Of a stretch of DNA of 64,000 nucleotides, positions 33,528-44,097 are shown one piece after another. The notes under the pieces were generated by a model. It searched no databases. It worked only from the letters and a program-made list of their open reading frames with translations, and had not been told where the DNA came from. Positions within the stretch are counted from its first letter, which is position 1. Each line of letters begins with the position of its first letter. Origin of the DNA: Linanthus parryae (Eukaryota > Streptophyta > Magnoliopsida > Ericales > Polemoniaceae); the NCBI GenBank assembly GCA_023055425.1, contig JALGPY010000001.1, positions 138,285,368 to 138,349,367 on the forward strand, written 5' to 3'. The position numbers and the translations under genes were made by a program.

Positions 33528-35290
33528 TAGGATCTAAAGTTCACCGAGGAGAATTGAGCAACCGAGCCATGGATTGAAAAGTCTGCAGTTGCGAAACTCT
33601 GACAAGAATGGTCATCACTTGGACCTCCGGTAACCAAGGACGTCGATTTTCAGGTGTACAAGAGCTTTCAAGTGAAGATTATATGTTTTTCTACTAACTC
33701 CACTGTACGAGCAATGATTTATGGTTGTTAAGTTATGGCAGCACAAAAGCAGTTTAAATAAAATGTCCAGTAGGAAGACAAACCCTAAAGCTCACATCGT
33801 CTTTTCGCATTTAGGCCATGTACCAGTTACAGATAAAAAACTCTGCTTTTTGTCAGAAAAATAGGTTTGGACTTGAAATCTTCAGTTCGAAGTACTTGTT
33901 TCTCGGGTTAAATTTTTTATTTCCCATCCAAATACAGAGGATTAATAATTTATTTTAATCTTAAAATGACAAAACTTCTTCGGCCACCATGGGATCAGAT
34001 CAATGCAGGGACAGTTAGAAGTTTAATAAAAACTATTCTTCCAATTTCCTGCTTCGCTTACCCAGAAAAGAGTGAGCTTGCTATGATAGAAGACTTCACT
34101 AAGCTTGCTCAGTGTTGCTTCCAGTTCAGCCCTTACTGAAAGTTCTATCGTGCTTGTATAGTGATGCAGCAGTTGATATCTTAAAAGGAGGTGGTGGCCT
34201 TGGTATTGTATTTTTGTGTCAGGCTTCCTCATGTCAAGAGGCTCTCACAGTCCCAGTTCCTTAATTATTAACCCTCTTGTTTTTGAATGTTTGGCTATTA
34301 GGAAGGCCATTTTGATTGCTGCAGAGAAGGGTAACATTTCTCAAATTGCTTTGGATTGTAAGAATCAAATTACTTCTTTTTCTTGTTGTATTTTTCTTTT
34401 GTGAGAAGGGACTTTAATGATGAAGCTCATCTTTGTGCCAAGAGAGCTCTGTCCCTGTCCTAGCCCTGGTATGGGACTCCCTTTTTCAGGCTGTGATGCC
34501 CTTTTAATGGAATGCTTCAGCTCTCGGATTAAAAAAAAAAAGCCCAGAAAAGAGTGTATTTATCTTTAACTCAATGCACATGTATTGATATAAATGTTTG
34601 ACAAATTCTCTACATATTAGTCTTCACGAACTGGGCATCATTGACTCAACTCGAGTTTTTGACATACAGTCGGTCTTCCTTGATTAGGTTTTCAAGCTGA
34701 TGTTCTTCTTCAGAGTTTCTCCCTTGATAGGCGTTAACCCTCGAGACACTCCAAGAAATGTCATGTAACTCAATGTTTTTTCTTTGATAAACCTGACCTT
34801 TACTCTAACAAAATGAGGACCAGAAATAACAGTTTGCATCTTAGAACAGAGAACATCCAAGCCGCATTTGAAGTTCTAGTAGATATGGAGTTCTAGTAAA
34901 TAAACACCCAAACCAACTCCCAGACCCTCAAATCACAACTAACCGCCCACGATTGCTCAGACTAAATCCATTTGAACTGTCAATTTGTCCATCGGGGTAA
35001 GCCCTAATCTATCCCCTTTCTCCCTCTGTGACACAGTCCATGGGATTAACGATTTAGCATGAGTTGCAAATTTACTAAATTGACTATCACGTGAAGGTTT
35101 TTCGTTAGTCTTAGCAACGGAGTTAGACCTGTGTCCTTGATTGGATGGAATTTGATAAATTGAGGTACTTACCTGTACGTATTGAAAGTGTGCGTATTTA
35201 AGTGTCTGAATATACAAACTGCAGGGCATGTTTTTGTACTTTACCTATATATATTAATGTTATATATGTGTGTGTGTGCGTGTGCGTGTG

Positions 35291-35330
<40 letters not shown>

Positions 35331-38300
35331 GCACACACACACATATATATATTATACACTTCTTACAACTTAAACATCTGTGGTCTTACTTAATAATTGC
35401 AAGAGTGATACAAGACTCTAAGTTAGTTTCTAGAATAACCCCCATTCTCTGGTCCATTGGCAAAGTTCAGAGTTTCTTTCATATTTACCTCATTTAATTT
35501 GTCAACGAAGTTTGGAGCCGCCAAATCAAGTGGAGCATGATGAGGAGAATTATCTGTGACCACACCTGAAAGCAAAAACAGAGAATAAAAATAAGCCGAC
35601 ACCTAAATTCCCAACCAATAAAAAAATACCTATTTGACCTACTTTTTATTGTTTAGGTAAGTACACACATTTTTTGTGATAAAGGGCCTCTTTATCTGTA
35701 GACAAATTGACTGTTTTGATACATTATGTACCACATGATCTTTGATTCTTACTTTAGGGGTTGCTTTTGGACTTCTGCTGATTTATTTAAGTGGTACATG
35801 ATCATTAATCTTTACTTTAGGGGTTGCTCTTGGACTTTGGCTGAGATTTATATTTATCTAGGTGGATGTAAGAGTAATAACCAATCAGAAAACCATGGTT
35901 TGATCCTTCATCAAGGTGGTTTTCAAACAACAACAACAACACTGACAATGACGATGGCATTTAAAATGAGAAAATTTGGTTTACCCTGTCAAATTTTCAC
36001 CTTATCCCTAAAACCAAACCTGAGCTTCTACATTGGGCAAAACAGCCCTAAAATATTTTTCTGTGAGCAACTCATGCCTCAATTCTAAGAAGCACGGGTG
36101 CGGGTGCGGCAATTTGTAAGGAATTAAGGGTGCGGATGCAGGGCTGGTGCGGCAAATTAACATGTGTGTGTAATATCTATGTACATTATATGTGAAATAT
36201 ACTTACATACAAAAATGAAGATATATACAATAATGGTCCAATTTATATGTAAACCATACACATTAACCATTCTACAAAGTAGATAAAACACATCACATTT
36301 TCACAACTCATTAAAGATTCACGTGTTTTGGTTAAATTGTAGCTGCTTTTCAGAAGACTTCTCAACTAAACCTTTCAAAATGACCGGCCACACTCAATGG
36401 ACACCCACAAAGCACCTGGGGCGGGGGCGGGGGCGGGTGCAGGTGTGTGACCTCACAGAAACACCCGTGCTTCCCAGCCTCAATTTATTTGGGCCGTTAA
36501 TGGATCAAATGTGATCAACACGTTCAAATCTTGGAATTTCTACCACTGTAGTTAAATTGTGTAGTTTTTACAACGAATGGCTGTTTTACCCCTAAATTTC
36601 TTCATCTCCGAATTAGAGATGCTTGTAAATTCACTACCACGCAGCTGTCTCCGCAAATTGCAGCTGCCACACCACAACTGAGGCCATTCGGGCTAAACCA
36701 GACCCTACTTTGGAGGATTACCCAGATTCTCTCCTTGACTACAAAGCTACAAGAAATGCCAATCTGATCAGAAGGCCTATTTGCAATCAGCAGGGTGTTT
36801 GGTCTCTTTTCTCCTATCCATGGTGTCTCATGCCCGCTTATGGAAATAGGGACTGGTTTATCAATATTGTCGCCAGCAATTACTCGCTTGTTACCTCAGA
36901 TTGGATTGGTAATGTTCTGATATTTGTGGTGAGCAACGGCATGTCGGTGTAGCCTTTTAAGATGAAAGTGGTTCCAAACATAGTGTAATGAGGTATAGGC
37001 TCGTGGTCCGAACAGCTCTTTCCAGTGGCGACTCAAGTATAAGTCGAGGGGGAGTAAAATTTTTTTCATTCGACAAATTTTATGTGTTTAGAGTAAAATG
37101 TATAAGCTCGTCGTTGGTCTAAATCTGAGGATCCTAAATGAAATACTTGAACTCACCTGGCTGCACATTGTTGAGAGCGTTAATCTGAAAATACAAAACG
37201 TGAATCGTCAGAATTAATTTTTTTAATACATATACAATTAAATATTGAGAAAATATATACAAACTTTACCTGTTGTTGAAATTGGACAGGGTCCTGGATG
37301 GAGAGTGCGTCTAGGATTCCAGGCCCAGGGGCCGGTGGGAAGTGCTACAAAAGATATATGAAACGAAATCTGTTAAGATGTAATCTAATTCTCTTAAACA
37401 GACTCTTCACCGACCTATATTCATAACTCTTAACAAGTCGAAGTGTATGACACTGTTTATTATTATTGGTTAAAGTTTTAAGAAACTAGATTCACCCGGA
37501 GACTAGTTTGCGAGGTTAAGCTGAGAAGGGTGTCCAAAATCTATTATTGCACAAGTCCATGACCATGCTTCCCTTCACAAAAAAAAACCCTTAAATTGAA
37601 TAAAGTCACAATAAGTTGAGGTTATTGACTAGTGTTTAAACAAGTATGAACCTTAAACATCATCAATATATATATGGTAAAGTACATAAAAGTACCTTGC
37701 AGTTTATATTTTCGGATACTTAAAACCCACACTTTCAGTTTGGACAGGCAAGTACCTCAATTTATCAAAATCCTTCCAATTAAGGACATACGTCTAACTC
37801 CATTGCTAAGACTAACGGAAAATGTTCACGTGATGTCCAATCTAGTAAATTCGCAGCCTATTATCCTTCAATATGGGTATAATTGTATTTTTGCAATCAG
37901 CTTCTTCAAGAACAGGCAAAACCAGATAGTATGACCATCATTGCTACTTACGGCTATAGAAAAAAGGGCAAAACTGAAAGCTTTTTTCCAGATCGAGAAC
38001 AAGTAGGAAGGCAAGAAACATATTGGACGACTGTAGTGGTTGTTTTTTGTGTAGGATCTAAAGTTCACCGAGGAGAATTGAGCAACCGAGCCATGGATTG
38101 AAAGGTCTGCAGTTGCGAAACTCTGACAAGAATAGTCATCGCTTGGACCTCCGGTAACCAAGGACGTCGATTTTCACGTGTACAAGAGCTTTCAAGTGAA
38201 GATTACATGTTTTTCTACTAACTCCACTATACGAGCAACGATTTATGGTTGTTAAGTTATGGCAGCACAAAAGCAGTTTAAATAAAAATGTCCAGTAGGA

Positions 38301-41300
38301 AGACAAAGCCTAAAGCTCACTTCGTCTTTTCGCACATAGGCCATGTACCAGTTACAGATAAAAAAACTATGCTTTTTGTCAGAAATATAGGTTTGGACTT
38401 GAAAGCTTCAGTTGGAAGTAGTTGTTTCTCTGGTTACAAATTTTATTTCCCATCCAAATACAGAGGACTAATAATTTACTTTAATCTTAAAATGACAAAA
38501 CTTATTTGGGCACCATGGGATCAGATCAATGCAGGGACAGTTAGAAGTTTAGTAAAAACTATTCTTCCAATTTCCTACTTCACTAACCCAGAAAAGAGTG
38601 AGCTTGCTATGATAGAAGACTTCACTAAGCTTGCTTAGTGTTGCTTCCAGTTCAGCTTCTATTGAAATTTCTACCGTGCTCTCTGATGGAAATTGTGCAC
38701 TTGATGTAAAATTGCATAGTGATGCAGCAATTGATATCTTAAAAGGAGGCGGTGGCCTCGGTATAATTCAGGGGCGGACTTAAGTAGTACCCTATGGGGT
38801 CACATGCCCCCAGTCAATTTATGTAACTTACTACTACTTTCCCCAATTCTTAAGAGTTATTCAATTGGACCCTCAAAAATATCACTAAAGGACCCCGTTA
38901 AGTGAAAAGTAATTTATATATGTACTTCCTGTCACAAGACCCTTTTCAAATTATAGCTATAATAGTGGAGTATTTAGTTTATGTAAGCCTATTTGTTCCT
39001 CTATCAATTCAAAAGAGAGTGAAATAAAACCTAATAAGGCAAAGAGCTTCATTGTGTTACAATGAAACATGAAGAGAGTTCGTAAGTTTACTAACGTCAA
39101 TATTATCTAATAGCATTGTGTCCCCACAGTGGAAAATTCCTGCGTCCGCCCGTGCTGGTATTGTATTTTTGTTTCAGGCGTCCTCATGTCAAGAGGCTCT
39201 CACAGTCCCAGTTCCATACATTAATTTTTAACCCTCTTGTTCTTGAATGTTTGGCTACTAGGAAAGCCATTTTGATTGCTGCAGAGAAGGGTTTCAGGAG
39301 GATCAAGATTAACTCTGACTCAAGAATTTCAATTGATACGCTCAATTCTAGCAATCCTATGTGTTTGGACTGTAAGAATCTGATTACTTCTTTTTCTTGT
39401 TGTATTTTTCTTTTGTGAGAAGGGACTTTAATGTCGAAGCTCATCTTTGTGCCAAGAGAGCTCTGTCCCCGTTGTAGCCCTGGTATGGGACTCCCTTTTT
39501 CAGGCTGTGATGCCCTTTTAATGGAATGCTTCAGCTCATTGATTAAAAAAAAGCCCAGAAAAGAGTGTATTTATCTTTAACTCAATGCACATGTATTGAT
39601 GTAAATGTTTGACAAATTCTCTAAATAGTAGTCTTCAAGAACTGGGCATCATTGACTCAGCTCAAGATTTTGACATATAGTCGGTCTTCCTTGATTAGGT
39701 TTTCAAGCTGATGTTCTTCTTCAGAGTTTCTCCCTTGATAGGCGTTAAACCTCGAGACACTCCAAGAAATGTCACGTAACTCCATGTTTTTTCTTTGATA
39801 AACCTGACCGTTACTCTAACAAAATGAGGACCAGAAATAACAGTTTGCATCTTAGAACAGAGAACATCCAAGCCGCATTTGAAGTTCTAGTAGCTATGAA
39901 GTTCTAGTAAATAAACACCCAAACCAACTCCCAGACCCTCAAATCACAACTAACCGCCCACGATTGCTCAGACTAAATCCATTTGAACTGTCAATTTGTC
40001 CATCGGGGTAAGCCCTAATCTATCCCCTTTCTCCCTCTGTGACACAGTCCATGGGATTAACGATTTAGCATGAGTTGCAAATTTACTAAATTGACTATCA
40101 CGTGAAGGTTTTTCGTTAGTCTTAGCAACGGAGTTAGACCTGTGTCCTTGATTGGATGAAATTTGATAAATTGAGGTACTTACCTGTCCAGATTGAAAGT
40201 GTGCGTATTTAAGTGTCTGAATATACGAACTGCAGGGCATTTTTTTGTACTTTATCCATATATGTATGTATGGGTATGTGTATGTATGTGTGTGTGTGAT
40301 ACCTACATACATATATATGTATATATATATTATATATATATTATATACACTTCTTACGACTTAAACATCTGTGGTCTTACTTAATAATTGCAAGTGTGAT
40401 ACAAGACTCTAAGTTAGTTTTCTAGAATAACCCCCATTCTATGGTCCATTGGCGAAGTTCAGAGTTTCTTTACCTCATTTAAGTTGTCGACGAAGTTTGG
40501 AGCTCCCACATCAAATGGAGCATGATGAGGAACATTATCTGTGACCACACCTGGAAGCAAAAACAGAGAATAAAAATAAGTCGACACCTAGATTCCCAAC
40601 CAATAAGAAATATCTATTTGACCTACTTTTTATTGTTTAAGTAAGTAAGTCCACACATTTTTGTAAGAAAGGGACCTCTCTATCTGTAGACAAATTGACT
40701 GTTTTGATACATTATGTACCACATGATCTTTGATCCTTACTTTAGGGGTTGCTCTTGGACTTTGGCTGAGATTTATATTTATCTAGGTGGATGTATGAGT
40801 AATAACCAATCAGAAAACCATGGTTCGATCCTTTATCAAGGTGGTTTTTTAACAACAACAATGACAAGGACAATGACAATGAGATTTAAAAGGAGAATAT
40901 TTGGGTTACCGTGTCAAATGTTCACCTTATCTCTAAAACCGACTTTGAGCTTCTACTTTACGCAAAACAGCCCTATAATATTTTTCTGTGAGCAACTCAT
41001 GCCTCAATTCAAAGAAGCAGGGGTGCGGGTGCGGCAATTTGTCAGGAATTAAGGGTGCGGGTGCGGGGCTGGTGCGGGAAATTTACATGTGTGTGTATAT
41101 ATCTATGTACATTATATGTAAAATATACTTACATGCAAAAATGATGACATATACGATAATGGTCAAATTTATATGTAAACCATACACATTAACCATTCTA
41201 CAAAGTAGATAAAACACATCACATTTTCACAACTCATTAAAGATTCACGTTTTTTGGTTAAATTGTAGCTGTTTTCTCAGAAGACTTCTCAACTAAACCT

Positions 41301-43416
41301 TTCAAAATGACCGGCCACACTCACAAGACACCCACAAAGCACCTGGGGCTGGGGCGGGTGCAGGTGTGTGACCTCACAGAAACACCCGTGCTTCCCAGCC
41401 TCAATTTATTTGGGCCGTTAATGGATAAAATCTGATCAACACGTTCAAATCTTGGAATTTCTACCACTGTAGTTAAATTGCAAAGTTTTAGAACAAATGG
41501 CTGTTTTACCCCTAAATTTCTTCATCTCCGAATTAGAGAAGCTTGTAAATTCACTACCACGCAGCTGTCTCCGCAAATTGCAGATGCCACACCACAACTG
41601 AGGCCATTCGGGCTAAACCAGACCCTACTTTGGAGGATTACCAGATTCTTTCCTCGACTACAAAGCTACAAGAAATGCCAGTCTGATCAGAAGGCCTATT
41701 TGCAATCAGCAGGGTGTTTGGTCTCTTTTCTCCTATCCATGGTGTCTCACGCCCGCGGAAATTGGGACTGGTTTATCAATATTGTCGCCAGCAATTACTC
41801 GCTTGTTACCTCAGATTGGATGGGTAATGTTCTGATATTTGTGGTGAGCAACGGCATGTCCGTGTAGCCTTTTAAGATGAAAGTGGTTCCAAACATAGTG
41901 TATGAGGTATAGGCTCGCGGTCCGAACAGCTCTTTCCAGTGGCGACTCAAGTATAAGTCGAGGGGGAGTACAATTTCTTTTCATATGACAAATTTTACGT
42001 GTTTAGAGTAAAATGTACAAGCTCGTCGTTGGTCTAAATCTAAGGATCCTAAATGAAATACTTGAACTCACCTGGCTGCACATTGTTGAGAGCGTTAATC
42101 TGAAAATACAAAACGTGAGTCGTCAAAAGTTGATTTTTTTTTAATACATATACAATTAAATATTGAGAAAATATATACAAACTTTACCTGTTGTTGAAAT
42201 TGGACAGGGTCCTGGATGGAGAGTGCGTCTTGGATTCCAGGCCCTGGGGCTGGTGGGAAGAGCTACAAAAGATATATGAACCGAATCTGTTAAGATGTAA
42301 TCTAATTCTCTTAAACAGACTCTTTACCGACCTATCTTCACAACCCTTAATAAGTCGAAGTGTATGACACTGTTTATTATTATTGGTTAAAGTTTTCAGA
42401 AGCTAGATTCTGAAACATCTTAGACATCTTATTATTGGTTGAGCTACATTATTATTGGTTGATGTTATTGACTAGCGTTTAAACAAGTAAGAACCTTAAA
42501 CATCTTAGACATGATATATCAACATTTTACTTCTTTTCTTTACAAGCCATTTATCCTGATTGTTGCAAGCTCTGACTATTCCAGCAGGCAGCGTCTCTAC
42601 TTCGTGCATTTCAATCTAAGTCTCTTGAAGCATCCGGTACCTATATGGCTTCACATGGACAATACCCCATAGGGATAACAGGCTGGTATTGTATAACTTA
42701 AACATTGAGAGAACAAAACCTTTTAAAGTGCCTTGCAACTCATAAGGTAAGGTTCGTGATCCTGTACATAACCCCATAGGGTAACAGGCAGGCCCTCTCT
42801 ACGAAAAGTGAGCTCCATCCCTTCAAAATCTATAAGTATAGGTCCAACGAAGGTTCATGATATAATAATTTTCTGAAATCATTAAAGCGTCAGAATTCCG
42901 CAGGGGGATTTCTGGTGATCTTTATGTCGTAATAAGCATGTAATAACATGAACCAAGCTAAATTTCAGGGAAACATATAATTAAGGCAATATGTCATAAC
43001 AAGTTAGCACATGTCATCGAATAGTCAATCACATTATTACAAAGCACTACCAGACCTCTTTTACGAGTACAAACATATTGTGAAGAAGCACCAAACCATA
43101 TGGTTACCTTACCAAGGTTACTCTCATAGTTTGTGTCTGTTGCAACATATCAATTGAATTCCAGAACCACGGCATCACCGGAATACTATCTCTGGTTTTT
43201 ATATATGTGTGTGAATGTGAGAAAGTTGTCTTTTCTCTCCTCTCCATTCTGATATCTAACCTCTGTAGTCTCTCTAATCGCTACTGTTTCACCCTCTCGT
43301 ATCTAGGTCTCAATCACTTCGACTGTAAATCAAAGTTTGGAGAAATCTAAATGAATAGGCACGTAATACATTACCTCATTCAGGGGTTGATGACCTGGAG
43401 AACCATTGTCAGCCAT
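30577..43416 (-). CDS. Gene C: internally repeated ~187-aa protein of unknown function
   Basis: The coding chain in transcript order is 43416-43375 (ATG, MADNGSPGHQPLNE), 42262-42188, 42099-42072, 40550-40474, 37344-37270, 37184-37157, 35565-35489, 32792-32718, 32630-32603 and 30635-30577 (TGA). Every junction has GT-AG and a compatible phase, and the total is 564 nt. Three exons form a 60-residue cassette: 77 nt (ends VDNLNE), 75 nt (FPPAPGPGIQDALSIQDPV, ends QFQQQ) and 28 nt (INALNNVQP). The start exon resembles the end of the 77-nt exon. The 75+28-nt pair occurs three times and the 77-nt exon twice. The C-terminus is acidic and proline-rich (DAETEDVADPASPPSQ). There is no signal peptide and no domain I recognise. 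The repeats result from genomic tandem duplication. All copies remain open, which argues for a translated product, although alternative isoforms are possible. Confidence 0.7.
30640..31799 (-). other. Last intron of gene C, unduplicated part
   Basis: Non-coding intron sequence with a poly-C tract (about 31060-31087). A + strand open stretch at 31269-31517 and a - strand one at 31394-31591 overlap each other and have no domain. Confidence 0.45.
32095..32395 (+). pseudogene. Conserved coding-like block, unit 1 copy
   Basis: Counterpart of 36685-36952 and 41585-41867. It reads EDYPDSLLDYKATRNANLIR but contains an altered segment before LVTSD-equivalent sequence, so it is broken. It lies antisense in an intron of gene C. 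Confidence 0.35.
33130..35245. mobile_element. Mutator-like element with captured sequence, unit 1 copy
   Basis: The left end GGTAAAGTACATAAAAGAAC is inverted at the right end, which finishes TTTTTGTACTTTACC at 35245. The arms are about 190 bases, through ACCTCAATTTATCAAA and ACTAACGGAAAATGTTCACG on the left arm. Flanks are TATATATGT and TATATATAT, an 8/9 match. The interior holds a decayed copy of the 38288-38638 open frame, an RNase H-like fragment and a T38 run (about 33489-33526). No transposase is seen, so it is non-autonomous and may be Pack-MULE-like. The same element is present in unit 2, so it was inserted before the duplication. Confidence 0.65.
34200..34520 (+). pseudogene. RNase H-like fragment (unit 1), internally deleted
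   Basis: Reads VFECLAIRKAILIAAEKG and then jumps to a CKNQITSFSC segment. About 70 bases present in the unit 2 copy (the KINSDSRISIDTLN part) are missing. This is a relic of the non-LTR RNase H-like family. Confidence 0.55.
35296..35350. repeat. (CA)n/(GT)n compound microsatellite
   Basis: CA repeats with CACG interruptions follow a GT-rich stretch at about 35265-35290, just outside the Mutator-like element. The corresponding place in unit 2 (about 40258-40350) is a divergent TATG/TGTG tract. Confidence 0.85.
36685..36952 (+). pseudogene. Conserved coding-like block, unit 2 copy
   Basis: An open stretch of about 85 codons ends TSDWIGNVLIFVVSNGMSV and includes LDYKATRNANLIRR and NRDWFINIVASN. 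The composition is protein-like and it is conserved in three genomic copies, but there is no upstream start and no splice partner. It probably derives from a captured gene of unknown family. It is antisense to gene C and inside its intron. Confidence 0.4.
38288..38638 (+). CDS. Hypothetical 116-residue open frame inside the Mutator-like element
   Basis: ATG to stop, beginning MSSRKTKPKAHFVFSHIGHV and containing FYFPSKYRGLIIYFNLKM, ending IEDFTKLA. Basic and aromatic-rich. I recognise no domain. The unit 1 counterpart (about 33760-34140) has frame-breaking changes, so it may be a captured fragment under weak or no constraint rather than a working gene. It directly precedes the RNase H-like fragment, and both may come from one donor element. 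Confidence 0.35.
   Translation: MSSRKTKPKAHFVFSHIGHVPVTDKKTMLFVRNIGLDLKASVGSSCFSGYKFYFPSKYRGLIIYFNLKMTKLIWAPWDQINAGTVRSLVKTILPISYFTNPEKSELAMIEDFTKLA
38660..39540 (+). pseudogene. RNase H-like (non-LTR retrotransposon type) fragment split by a MITE
   Basis: Before the MITE: GNCALDVKLHSDAAIDILKG and GGGLGI, matching the first strand of the RNase H fold, with the D of SDAA at the first catalytic position. After it: LECLATRKAILIAAEKGFRR (the E of ECLA at the second), then KINSDSRISIDTLN (the D of SDSR at the third). An EAHLCAKRAL segment follows. The insertion and frame changes make it non-functional. Confidence 0.65.
38769..39154. mobile_element. 386-bp hAT-type MITE (filled site; unit 1 is the empty site)
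   Basis: Ends CAGGGGCGGACTTAAG and GCGTCCGCCCGTG are imperfect inverted repeats of the CAGGGGCGGA type known from plant hAT elements. In unit 1 the same RNase H fragment runs uninterrupted through GGTATTGTATTTTTG (about 34202). Here it is split, with GGTATA before and GGTATT after, consistent with a mutated 8-bp duplication. Confidence 0.85.
41585..41867 (+). pseudogene. Conserved coding-like block, unit 3 copy
   Basis: Same segment as 36685-36952. A one-base deletion (ATTACCAGATT against ATTACCCAGATT in unit 2) shifts the early part to another frame, while the end (TSDWMGNVLIFVVSNGMSV) is kept. Confidence 0.35.
42511..43374 (-). other. First coding intron of gene C, unduplicated part
   Basis: Intron sequence between the start exon and the first 75-nt exon. 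CCCCATAGGG(A)TAACAGGC occurs twice (about 42664 and 42774). No gene seen. Confidence 0.5.
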
Positions 43417-43543
43417 TTCTGCAACAAAATCACAGAATAGCATGAGCGATTTCAGCTTCAAGCACGAAATTGACGCATTCAAAACCCTAGTTCAATGTCC
43501 AACTCAAAATTTGCGTATTCAAAACAGTAGTCCACTGTCTTAC

Positions 43544-43675
43544 CTGTGAAATGCGACGTAGAACAGATTTCTCGGCAAAAATGCTTCGGGAAACCCTAGC
43601 GACGTTCTTCGTCTTCTCTCGTTCGCCGACCGTCGTCTGAGCTCTCTTCACTCCTTTTGGCTCTCACTTTCGCTG
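43544..43675 (-). other. 5' UTR exon of gene C
   Basis: The - strand stretch ends CATTTCACAG followed by GTAAGACAG, a near-perfect donor. It contains AGGGTTTCCCGAAGC, common in plant 5' UTRs, and has no ATG in frame with the coding chain. The next acceptor (TTGTTGCAG, exon from 43418) sits two bases before the ATG. The 5' boundary is inferred from the TATA box. Confidence 0.6.
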
Positions 43676-43700
43676 CAAGTCAGAAATATGACAACTCCTA

Positions 43701-43707
43701 ATTTATA
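43701..43707 (-). promoter_or_regulatory. TATA box of gene C
   Basis: The - strand reads CCTATAAATTAG. It lies about 30 bases upstream of the inferred transcription start near 43675. Confidence 0.5.
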
Positions 43708-44097
43708 GGACTACACTGGACGTTTGTGTAAAACTTGAAACGTGGAAGGCCCGAGTATAATCTTCGGATCTTTAAAAAGTGCACAGACGATGCAGGCACA
43801 GTTGCTTCGATCCGACCCGATTTATGATCCCCATGAGATCATAAATAATACCCACAGTCCACAGGGAGTATATGGGTTTTCGCCATTTGACGAATAATAT
43901 TTTATTTTAAGACACTTTCACCCCCTCAAAGTTTGATGGAAAGACACTATCGCCCCTTTTAATCTAAGAAATAAAACACATTTATTTCAAGGATCAAAGT
44001 ACAGTAACAAATGAATTCAATAGAACATCAAACTCTAGCTCCATATGACTTCACTAGTTACAGTAACCATTAATTAAGTTTAGATATGAACGAAAGT
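43708..44097. other. Promoter flank of gene C up to the retrotransposon nest
   Basis: AT-rich; no gene seen. The Copia LTR begins 390 bases upstream of the TATA box of gene C. Confidence 0.4.

Larger units (their letters stand above)
37676..40257. mobile_element. Mutator-like element with captured sequence, unit 2 copy
   Basis: The terminal inverted repeats of about 190 bases begin GGTAAAGTACATAAAAGTAC at 37676 and end TTTTTTTGTACTTTATCC at 40257. The flanking DNA is TA-rich. It is longer than the unit 1 copy mainly because of the MITE at 38769-39154. The interior carries an intact 116-codon open frame and an RNase H-like fragment. Confidence 0.65.
31800..42510. repeat. Segmental tandem duplication: units of about 4.57 and 4.92 kb plus a partial third
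   Basis: The same landmarks recur in order three times. ATGGCTGTTTTACCCC occurs at 32007, 36577 and 41497, giving spacings of 4570 and 4920. The 28-nt exon occurs at 32603, 37157 and 42072, and the 75-nt exon at 32718, 37270 and 42188. Unit 3 lacks the Mutator-like element and diverges at about 42413. Part of the spacing difference is explained by the 386-bp MITE in unit 2. Copies are highly similar, including in the introns, so the expansion is recent. Confidence 0.9.

Noticed and set aside
33334..33637. Poly-F and poly-K frames on opposite strands
   Set aside because: Both come from the T38 run in the unit 1 Mutator-like element.
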